Shown here: one piece after another, positions 12,501 to 21,665 of the stretch | Numbering within the stretch: the stretch's first letter is position 1 | Layout of the letters: each line of letters opens with the position of its first letter | Source: Burhinus oedicnemus | Taxonomy: Eukaryota; Chordata; Aves; Charadriiformes; Burhinidae | Assembly: GCA_008921705.1 (NCBI GenBank) | Contig: VFFE01009152.1 | Coordinates: forward strand, 267,317-331,316 | DNA length: 64,000 bases | Direction: 5' to 3' | Translations under genes and position numbers: made by a program | Notes under the pieces: generated by a model | Database searches by the model: none | What the model was told of the DNA's origin: nothing | Seen by the model: only the letters and a program-made list of their open reading frames with translations

Positions 12501-12725
12501 CTTTAAAGTATATACATTTGTAGTCTTTTGAGTATAAATACAGGGGTGTTGCTTTTTTTTTTTTTTTTTTAAGATACGTATGTATGTGTATATACATGCT
12601 GTAGTATTTTAGGAAATGGTATGGCCAGAGGGTACTTAAGCTAAAAAAAATTAGAAATGCCTCTCTTCCAGTACCAATAGCACATGGAAGAAAAGTCAAG
12701 ACATTTGGGAAATGGGACGTTTGGG
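9507..12725. other. Interval without firm feature
   Basis: A long open minus-strand frame at 9791-10117 (109 codons) has an acceptor-like pyrimidine tract upstream, but only a weak 'GTTTAT' donor, so I do not call it. A T18 run lies at 12553-12570. No repeat family is recognised. Confidence 0.4.
12553..12570. repeat. T18 homopolymer
   Basis: Eighteen consecutive T on the + strand (A18 on the minus strand). It has no recognisable retroposon body on either side. Confidence 0.9.
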
Positions 12726-12726
12726 A

Positions 12727-12752
12727 AAATGTTGGGACATTTCCCAACATTT
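12727..12752. repeat. Perfect 11-bp hairpin
   Basis: Left arm aaatgttggga (12727-12737), loop catt, right arm tcccaacattt (12742-12752). Every stem position pairs. The DNA just upstream (12700-12730) carries related 'acatttggga / acgtttggga' words, so the hairpin sits at the end of a small imperfect repeat cluster. Confidence 0.85.
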
Positions 12753-15700
12753 GAAGTAAGAGGACTTGCGTGGGACTGACACATAACTTGGCAGCACGCA
12801 TGCTCAGCTTCGGTGCTGTCCTGTCATCAGCAGGGTTGGATGTGCACGAGGGAGTTTCATTTGTTCACCTGATTTTTCTCTGCAGACAGTTAATGACTTG
12901 TCTAATTTTTCTTTACCTGCAGGGAGCCTTCAGTGATTCTTTACATTAAATCATTTTAAATGGAAGAATAAATCCTAAAGTCATTATTGTTTACATTTTG
13001 TTGATGGGTATGATAATCATGTCTGCATAACCTGCCTACTTTTTATGTATAAATAAGGATATTTTTTGTATTGTAATCCTTAGCCAAGCAATATTGCTTA
13101 TCCTTTTAATCTTTCAGTGGCTTTAATTCAGATTCGATAGGAACATTTCTTCCAAAGCACAATGCTGACTGATCACATGCTCGCCATTATAAATCTTCCC
13201 TTTGTGATATTCTTTAAGTTACATAATGAAATTGAAAATATACAGTTATCATATGCAGTGGGTCTTCTTCGTGCCTTCTGACTTACAGAACTGGTTATCC
13301 TCTGCATTTTAAATGGAAGTCCTAATTAAGTAATGTCAGATAGCAATTTTGCTGAGCAGAATCCTTTCAGAACCCAACAGTGTCCTTTGCTGTAGAAGGC
13401 AGATTTCTTTTTCCTTATCTGTATAGTTTCTTTTTACATGTTATAAGTATTCTGTTATTTGAACTCGATTTTTTGTACCTTTTCTCATTTTTTACTCTAG
13501 GAAGCCCCTGTCATTCTCACTCATGTTTTTCATCTGTTACATCTGGGATGATGCAGTGCTTCAGCACTGGCAATGTATGGGACTACCCATGTTTAACCTG
13601 GTTTCCACTGTTGCCGGTACCAGTGTGGGGGGGAAACAAAGCTGAAAATAATGATGCTTCTTATTTTACAAATAAAGTGGTGTGGTTTGGTTTGGTGTGG
13701 TGGGGTTTTTGGGGGTGGCTTTTGTTGGTTTTTGGGTTTTGTTTTGGTGGGGTTTTTTTTGTTTTTTTGATTGACCTTCTGTTGTTGTCCATGTTTCTAG
13801 TCCTAATGACTGTGGAGAAAATCTGGAAAACACCTCTTATAATATGAGGTAATCACAAATCTGTGGTTTTAAGAAAATACCAAGTATTGGGAAGTTCACA
13901 GTAACATTGTAGGAGTTGTCAGCACTATCTGGTTTCTTTGACTGAGTCATCATTTTGGTGTGACTGAATTGAAATTTTGGCTTTTTATGACACGTCCTCA
14001 TAGATGACTAATTGTTACTTAAAACTCAGAATTAAGTAAAATAAAATTAAAAAAAAATATTGTTTTTCATCTACCCTTAGCCTACCCTGTGAATTTCTTT
14101 CTCAATCACTGTAGATAATGTCACTCTTGGACTCATCATATGTTTAGGTCAAACGAAGGTCTAAGGTAATGTCATAAGGCCGTAAATAAAATAGTTAAAT
14201 AGAGGTTCATTTAACCCAGTATCTGATAATAGTTGGTGGAAAGTACAGAGAAAATTTACACTGATGCTTTCATAATCTCCACTGCTCTGCATCTTGAGGA
14301 CTTATTGGGTCAAAGGAGACAGTTGTGCTTAATGGCTGTCAGTGGATCTTCCCTTCAGTAACTTGTCCTGTTACTTCTTGAGCAAATGTGGAATTTAGCA
14401 TTCACAGCACACTGGGGCAGATTTCCTCAGCATAACTTCATCTTGTGTGGAAAAACTGCTTTCTTGAACCTTACATTCCCCAGTATGCTTTGATGCTCTC
14501 AGCACTTGTATTAGCAAATACTGTGAAGAGTTGTTATCTATTCTTCCTTTCTGTGCTTATCAGCATTTTATAGAGATCAAAAGAAGATACACCCTTATCA
14601 CTTAAATATGTGATCCATTCAAAAGATGATGACTCTCATACTGTAGTAGCCTCGAATGTTCTCTCACAACTGTAGAGCTCCATGACGAAACCATGTATTT
14701 TCTGTATTGTAGTTCTGTGGGATTTTACCACTTCTGCCTAATTTTTAGAAGTTACCTGACAGGCCATAAAATGGGTTTTGGCTGTCTGGGTAAACTACTG
14801 GGACATGAAACGATGACCTTTAGGAAAAAAAACTGGATTTTGTTTTGCCTTTTTAGTTATAGTGGATGACTTCTCAAGCATTTATTAATTATTTCCATCT
14901 GAGAGCATCTTATTTTTTTGTCTTACTTAGAAATGAAACAAAAATATTAAGGGAAAAAGCTTCTTAGACTCATGGTGTTTTCCCCTTGCACTTTGGGATA
15001 CTATTACACATGCTTGTGATTATCCACTCTGCAAACAATTGTCAGAAAAATTCATCTGTTTTCCAAGTCCCACAGAAGAACAGATGTGGAATTAAGTTTC
15101 AAACAATGTACTCTTAATCACTTACATGTGGACACGAAACGAACTGGAGCTCAGTGGGAACTGATTGGACGCTTTGTTAGTCGAGCGTGGAGTGGAGAAT
15201 TTGCATTTTTCTTAGGCTTCATTCTCTGAATGGTCTTTTGAAAACAGCACTAATAAATAAAAAAGAAAAGGGACTGTTTCAGATATTTAACTCTTTCTAG
15301 AGAACCAAAACCTCAGGGGACCATCTGAATGGAGCTGGGATATATTAGGTGTATGAATATGAAAGAGAGATTGTGTATATATGTGTAATTTTCTTCCTTT
15401 ATTTGAGAGCTCTTTTGATGCTGTAAAGGATACTGGGGAGTAAAGTAGCTGCATATCATCTGTGTGCTTTCAAAAGCAATGATTTAAACCAGCCAGCTCT
15501 GCCTGTGAGAGATTTCAAGTCAATGTTCAATTGCTGGAATACCATAAGAAAGCAATTATGTCAGAAAACTTACTCATGTTGTGTTCTAGACCTCAGCCTT
15601 CATTGGAAAAATCACTTAAAAAGATAGTCCATACAACTACTTCGGAAAGCTAGTTTTGGGGGCAAAAAGGTTAGTATTTAGGGACTCTGGAACTTACAGC

Positions 15701-17324
15701 TTCAAACTTTACAGAATTATGATTTTGAATCAGTGCCTTGGACAGTCACCAAGACTTAAGGAATTGTCGGATTCTTGTTCTTGGAATGAATTTCTTCATA
15801 ACTGATAAGAAAGCTCATGGAAACAGGGCTATTGATAATTGATCCCAGAGTGATTGCCCTCTCTCATATCTGTATAGATCTTGAAGAATAGTGCCTACTA
15901 GTAGGAATCTGCATTTTCAGTTGCTGCAGAATTGAAACTATTATTAAATGTGTAGCTTATACGTATAAGATTATTTTCAGTTATTTGATCCAGTGTAGCC
16001 TGGAAGTGATTTGCCTTCCTGAACCTGCAAAAAAAACCAAACAAAAAAGGTGGGGGGAAAGAACCTAACAAATTTCTTGATTCTTATATTTTGACAAACT
16101 TGATTAAGCAGACAAGATTGTGTCTTGTTTCAGGGTTTATAGTGGTTCCTTGGAAGCTTCTAAATCCCCTTGGAAGTTTTAAAATTAGCCTTATCGTATT
16201 ATATTGAAGGGTTAAGAGGGCCGTGAACTCAGCTGCAGATAGTTTTTCTCTGGAAAATAATAGATTAGCCCCCCAAACTTGAAGTGGGGCATGAGGAGAT
16301 TAGCAGTGATGCATTTTCCTTCCTTCCAAAGAGTAGGAATGGGAGCTCTCCATGTCACTGCCTTGTTGGCCATTTCTTAACTTCTCGCCTTGCACATTCA
16401 TCAGTATGTTTATTCTGGTAGCAAGCAAATGGCCAACGCCAGTTAAAATGTTCATTGCTAATAAAATGGCAAAACACAATGTTTTGAGAGATGGAGAGAA
16501 CAGAAGGAACTTTCAGAAATGTTTGTTATGTTCCAGAGAGGTGTTGTCTCTTAGCTTGACTGCTGGAGAGATCTGTGAAGATTATAGCAGAGTTTATGTG
16601 TTCTTTAAAAAAAAAAATCTTTCATATGGATTTCCTGAGGCTGTTTTGCTTGTGCTGTGTGAAGTGACCAATTTCTTCCTTTTCTTTGTTTTTGGGGAGG
16701 TCTGCTTGACCTCAGTTTTTCATGTTTTGTTTCAAAATAACTTTCTTTCATGGATATTACTTTGTTTATATACTTCACAAAAGAAAAAAAGAGATTATAA
16801 CATTCAGAATAAACATCTTTATACACCCATGTCTTGTTTTTTAGCCTTTGTCTAGAATGACATAAATGGCTAAGTATTTCATGTTCTTTAAACATGATTT
16901 TGTGAATGTAGTTGATGTAGATAACTTTTGCATGGTCAAGACTTTTAATAAATGCAGTTGTCTGCTGCTTTTAATAATCAAAAGCATGGGATACAGCCGG
17001 TAGTTCTGTATGGGGCTGGTAAAGCTCGAAAGAGAAACTGCATTTTTTATGTTTAATACTACTTTGTGAGTATTTTAAATGGACTTAGAATGTGTGTCTT
17101 GGTTTTAACAGTGCGGTTTGGGGGTGCCTTTAAGCTATTAAATACATACTTTCTGAGAGGTGATTGGAAGATATGCTAACATACTCTAAAAATACACAGA
17201 TCTTTGGATGAGACGGCCCTTGTAAGGGAGCTTGTTCCCTTGTTACTGCAGGCAATCCAGTTGTATGCAATTCCTTTCATCGTGTCATCAGCCTCTGACT
17301 TAAAACTAGGAAGGTTTCTTGCCT
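12753..17324. other. Interval without recognised gene
   Basis: AT-rich DNA. It holds a GT-rich low-complexity tract at about 13677-13790 and the long chance frames that come with it. Nothing else is supported. Confidence 0.45.
13677..13790. repeat. GT-rich low-complexity tract
   Basis: About 110 bp built almost entirely of G and T in runs such as 'ggtttggtttggtgtgg', 'ggggtttttggggg' and 'ggttttttttg'. It makes the 155-codon frame at 13380-13847 look long and hydrophobic. The G runs could form two-layer quadruplex structures, but that is inference. Confidence 0.8.
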
Positions 17325-17329
17325 CTGCT
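17325..17329 (+). repeat. Target-site duplication, left copy (ctgct)
   Basis: Five bases identical to 17880-17884, on the other side of the LTR. The pair sets the insertion limits precisely. Confidence 0.85.
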
Positions 17330-17879
17330 TGTACTGGGTCTGGCTGATACATAGTCAATTTTCCCCATAGCGGCCCTCATAGTGCTTTGCTTTGTATTGG
17401 TAGCTACAAAGGTGTTGACAACACACCAGTGTTTTAGCTAGTGCTGAGCTGTGCTTGCACAGCATCAAGGCTGCCTCTCCGACATTTGCCCCTCACCAGT
17501 AGGCCAGGGGTGGGGAAGATCTTGGGAGGGGACATAGCCAGAACAGCTGACCCAAATTGACCAAAGGGCTATTCCATACCGTATGACATCTGCTCAGCAA
17601 TAAAAGCTAAGAGAAAGAAGGAAGAGGAAGGGGCATTCGTTACTACGATGTTTGTCTTCTGGAGCAATAGAAGCCCTACTTTCCAGGAAGTGGCTGGGCG
17701 NNNNNNNNNNNNNNNNNNNNTCCACGTGTGGCCTTTGCTTTTGCTTTATTAAACTGCCTTTATCTTGACCCATGAGGTTTTTTTCTGTCATATTTTCTCC
17801 CCACCATGTCTTGCTGAGGAGAGGAGCGATAGAGCAGCTGGGTGGGCACCTGATGTCCAGCCAAGGTCAACCCACTGCA
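17330..17879 (+). mobile_element. Endogenous retrovirus LTR (solo LTR or collapsed provirus), gapped
   Basis: Begins TGTACTGGG and ends CCACTGCA, so it has the canonical TG...CA ends. It is flanked by a perfect 5-bp duplication (ctgct). U3 carries a block 'acagctgacccaaa' with 'tgaccaaaggg' and 'tattccatacc'. A TATA-like AATAAAAG is at 17599-17606, and an ATTAAA polyadenylation signal is at 17748-17753. This is a family I recall as common in birds. The 5-bp duplication fits the ERV-L/class III group, though class cannot be settled from an LTR alone. The element is broken by a run of N at 17701-17720, so 371 bp of the 5' part and 159 bp of the 3' part are visible. No viral gene is visible. The minus-strand frame crossing the gap is not real. 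Confidence 0.88.
17701..17720. other. Assembly gap (20 N)
   Basis: Twenty undetermined bases inside the LTR. Such a short run is usually a placeholder. From the family consensus as I remember it, more than 20 bp should lie here. Confidence 0.99.
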
Positions 17880-17884
17880 CTGCT
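17880..17884 (+). repeat. Target-site duplication, right copy (ctgct)
   Basis: Matches 17325-17329 exactly. Confidence 0.85.
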
Positions 17885-18586
17885 TTTTGTTGTTGAAAGG
17901 CTATTGCAGAATCTTCCTCTTTCAGATGATTTAGAAATAATCTCTTAACCTGCATCTTAAGTGTACTCACAGTCAATTCACAGTTATTTTCTTCCTCCTG
18001 CAATGTTGGCTTTTAATTTAAATGTCTCTTCTTTCTCCTTGCTAATTAGCTGCCTACAGTAACTGTAGAAACAATTATACTTCATTTTTCTCACCATTTT
18101 GTTAGCCTAAAGAGGGCAAACTTCATATCTTGTCTTAGCTCTCTACCATTGATCAGTACAGTATCCCTTCCGTGTTCCTAAGCCCCTTGCTTACAGATAA
18201 TAAGAATTCTTTGTAGTGTTCAAAGTAAGACCTCACTGGAATCTTCAGTAATGCTGTCCTCTGGGCTGATAATAATGTTTTTGCTATATTCAAAGATGAT
18301 ACTGTCATTCATCACTCCCACATCTTGTTAGAGATATTGCCCAACAGGCTCAAGATCAGTTATGAGATGCTTCTGAAGGTTTTCCTCTTCTCAAAACAAT
18401 ATATGCATATTAATTAACTGTTCTCCTGGAATTTAAGCTACCAGTAAACTTTAGAACTCTGTGAATCTGGTGGAGAATGCCACCTGAACTGTGAGTAAGA
18501 TTTTTTTTTTTTCTAATTCATTGCCTGAATTTAGAAAATCATTGTTTAATGAGAAAGTACAGTGGGTTTTTTTAAAAGTCATAAGC

Positions 18587-18655
18587 CAAGCTCAAGTTAA
18601 GTGAACTGATTCATAGCATCACCTCAGTTTCTCAACTGGAGACATGGGGAAAGCA
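18587..18655 (+). mobile_element. MIR-like SINE relic
   Basis: Reads 'gccaagctcaagttaagtgaact', then 'acctcagtttctcaactgga' and 'gacatggggaaag'. These resemble the MIR core 'CCTTGGGCAAGTTACTTAACC...GCCTCAGTTTCCTCATCTGTAAAATGGGGA'. It is heavily diverged and covers only the central part. Assigned from memory of the consensus. Confidence 0.42.
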
Positions 18656-19759
18656 AAGAACCTTCACTCCCACAGTTGTTGATAAAAGTTAAAGGAGAAG
18701 ACATCAAAGAATTTAAAAAGTTTTTGCATCAAATTTAAAAGTTTGGGTCAGGTAAACGCCCTCTCTGAGTTTCAGTAAAGAATTTTAGGGAGTGATCTTA
18801 CAATTACCATAAACTTACTTGCACATTGATTTCCTGCCTTTGGGAATGTAAAGATTAATCAGTGATAGAAGATAAGCAAGCAGGAAGCCCAAGAATGTAT
18901 ATTCAAGGGAAACATGTCTGACTAAAATTTATATTCAATTATTTGCAGCTAGAATTATACTGGTTGGATGGAACCGCTGAAGACAACAGTCAGTTTTACC
19001 CTCAGCTGGGAAACAGGGGTAAAAAAAAAAGTTGGGTAGCCTTCTTCCCCCACCTCCCCTTCCCACCCCAGCCATTCCTATTTGAATTTGAATCCTTCAT
19101 GCATTATTCTGCAAGCCTGTTATCTGAATCTGAAATTGGCCTATGACACTCCAGTTCAGCCTTGCAAGTACCTTTGTATAGGAAATGTTAAAGGTAACAA
19201 TCAGTATGTCTTTTTAAAGAATCAATTTGCAATAATCTTGAAAGGGAAAAGAAAAGCAGAAACCGAGATCTCTTTTTTCCCTCTGAATCAGGAGACATTT
19301 TTAGATGTGATTTTCCTCTTTGTGTGGACATCTGTATGTGGAGACAATCCTTCACAATCTTCTTTTAGGTAGAAAAAAGGGTAGTAGAAATCTAGGGAAA
19401 AGAAAATGTTAGCGCTAGGAGCTCATAACTTGTCAAGAAGTTATATCTCAGTTTTACTGAGAAATGTATTTTAAAGAATAATTTAAAGAATTCTTAGAGG
19501 AATTAAAAGAATAATTAGAACTTCTTACGAAGTGCGTGCTGTGCCAGTCTTCAAAGAGGATATTATCGTCTTCAGGAAAAGCTAAGTCCAGACATTTTAT
19601 TTCTTGTATTACCAGGACATTTTCTGAAAAGAAGATTGTCTCTCTAGCAGTGTTTAAGCATATTCGCTCCAGAGAAAGCTTCAAATGACAAAAAATTAAA
19701 AAGGCAAAGGAAAGAGGCTTTGTGGTAAACAAAACCACAGTTAACATATTTCTCAGCTG

Positions 19760-19835
19760 CTGTTCAATTCCCACCATCCTCAGGGCTAGCTAATTCTTCC
19801 ATCTGTAAACTGAGTGTAATTTTTAACTCTTCCCA
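19760..19835 (+). mobile_element. Weak MIR-like SINE relic
   Basis: 'gctgttcaattccca', then 'ctagctaatt' and 'ccatctgtaaactgag', in the order expected for MIR but with a large internal loss. It could be coincidence. Confidence 0.25.
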
Positions 19836-20420
19836 AGCAGTGGCTAGCTCATTTCCCCTTCCTTAGCTTAGCATCAAAGGAGCACCTCTTTGTGGGCTTG
19901 TAAACTCCTGTTGAAAAAGCAAGCTGGATGGAGATGGCTCACGACTTTCAGAGGTCTGTAGAAACCGCAAGCTGTTCTCCAGAGCGGGAAAACTGGGCAA
20001 ATAAGACTTGAGTATGGATTTTAATTTCCGTAACGTGGTTTTACTGAAACACTCAAGAAAGGCACATGGAATGTTGTTTGGGGTCTTATCTTTATATAAT
20101 TTTTCTTTGTGTTGGGTTTGGGGTTTGGTTTTTGTTCTGTACAAGACTGAAAATCAGTTCTGAGACTTGAGCTGGAGAAGAGATGAAAATAAACAAGTTG
20201 ATAATGCTTTAAGCAGTATTTTAGCTTTGAATTAAGGTCTTGAGGGCATGATAGGCCTGTTGGTTAGACAGTGTTCAGATAGACTATTTTCAGTAGAAGG
20301 AACTCTGCTTTGAGGTCAAATTGAATGGCCTAAGCTTTAGATTTTGTCACTTAGCAAAATCATTACATGAATCATTGAAGTGTTTCATGATTAAAAAGCA
20401 GCTTTTCCCTGGTGGAAGGT

Positions 20421-20437
20421 CACAGGTAGTACCTGTG
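20421..20437. repeat. 17-bp palindrome cacaggtaGtacctgtg
   Basis: Two perfect 8-bp arms around a single G. It could bind a dimeric factor or be chance. The core resembles no receptor element that I can name with confidence. Confidence 0.6.
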
Positions 20438-21370
20438 GGTGCTTTAATTTGATTACCTACTTATTATGTGTATTTTTTTATTGCCTCTATGAAGATGAAA
20501 GCTGTGAGGAAGGCACGGAAATTAGTCGGATATAGAATATATGCTTAAAGTAAACAATGTTGTTTCCCTGACATGATAGAGGAGTTTGAAATTTTATTTT
20601 TAGGACTTTTAACAGCTTGTTTGTGTATTAGTAAGTCAGTCCCTAATTCTGTGTTTGGTTGCTTTGTTAGATATCTTGTCTTAAATGCAAAGAAGTTGAA
20701 TGTTAAAACAAGTCTGCTTTTCTTTGGGGGGGAGGGGAGGATTGTTCTTAAGGCATTTTTTTATCTAGGTTGAAACCACAAAACAAACAGGTTCCTAATT
20801 CAATTGTGGTGCAGGAGTACTGGAAAACACAGGTATTTTATAAGGCAATTTGGACATTTTAATGATTGTTTCATCGGTTTGTAATAGCCACAGCTTGCAT
20901 CACTGGGATGATACTCTGACTGTAACTTTGGCCTGAGAAGGAGGTGTTGGATTCAAAACAAAACAAACCCCACAGCTGCTGGTTTGAAGAGCGTGTGTGT
21001 GTGTGAGAGATAACGTCTCCTTTTTTTTTTTTCAGACTATCATGATGGGAATGCTTCTGCAACAGGCTCAGGCTGTCTACTGATTAAATAAAACAGTGTG
21101 TTAATTGCGTATGCCTTAACAAAACTCCACAGTTGCCATCTCCAGGCCTTCAGGAAAAGATAACTGAGCTGCCTCCTTTGGCGTCATTCTGTTCGACTTC
21201 TGCCAGCAGACAGCTTTATTTGTGAACTTATCGTTTTGCAGGCCACAGTGTAGTAATCTGGGGGCAACAATTCGGATGCTAATAATACTCATCAGAAATT
21301 GTTATTTATTAAGCCAGCTGACGTTTAGGAAGAAGAATAGCCTGAGCTTGCCAAGTGATTCTAGCTGAGT

Positions 21371-21413
21371 GCTGAGGAGCATGCTACTGGTTAGAGCATT
21401 GAATTAGCAACCC
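21371..21413 (+). mobile_element. tRNA-like fragment, possibly a SINE head
   Basis: 'gctactggttagagcattga' followed by 'attagcaacccaaggtc' resembles the D arm and anticodon arm of a tRNA (A-box region and 'CAAGGTC'). The expected B box (GGTTCRANNCC) is absent, replaced by G+C-rich sequence. It is not a functional tRNA gene. It may be the remnant of a tRNA-derived SINE. Confidence 0.3.
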
Positions 21414-21665
21414 AAGGTCAGGGCCCTCAGGGCCCCTGGGGCACCAACGGGCCTCAGCCTCCCCTGGGTCCTGCCGTGCTCCTGCCTGGGGTCCAGGAGC
21501 CTGTTTCAGCCCAGCCTGGGGCCATTGGTCCAACAGCGCTGGAGCTGTGTTACCGGCCTGCCTGTTCCAGTCCCAGCTGCCACGGGGTTGACCATCGTGG
21601 CGCAGGCAGCAGGTAGGTGAGCAGTGCTGGCCCCAGGGTGAAGCTCGTTTCTGAGTCACTTCTTG
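21414..21665. other. GC-rich patch in AT-rich DNA
   Basis: About 250 bp, visibly around two-thirds G+C, beginning with the self-complementary words 'agggccct' and 'aggggccct' and rich in CCTGGG/CCCAGG. CpG is scarce, so it does not look like a CpG-island promoter. Frames on both strands are open here as a result of composition. It may be an inserted repeat of unknown family attached to the tRNA-like head just upstream. Confidence 0.5.

Larger units (their letters stand above)
17885..21370. other. Interval without recognised gene
   Basis: AT-rich DNA with two weak MIR-like relics (listed separately), a (GT)n run near 20993-21005 and a palindrome at 20421-20437. No splice-bounded frame is convincing. 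Confidence 0.45.

Noticed and set aside
13380..13847. 155-codon + strand frame that looks like a membrane protein
   Set aside because: Its second half is a GT-rich low-complexity tract that reads as Val/Leu/Gly/Trp/Phe. No splice or start context supports it.
16352..16855. 167-codon + strand frame
   Set aside because: AT-driven Phe/Leu/Lys-rich composition, no recognisable domain, crosses A runs.
17594..17791. Minus-strand frame with unknown residues
   Set aside because: Crosses the N gap inside an LTR; the open frame is an artefact of the gap.
21371..21413. Functional tRNA gene
   Set aside because: The B box and a complete acceptor stem are missing.
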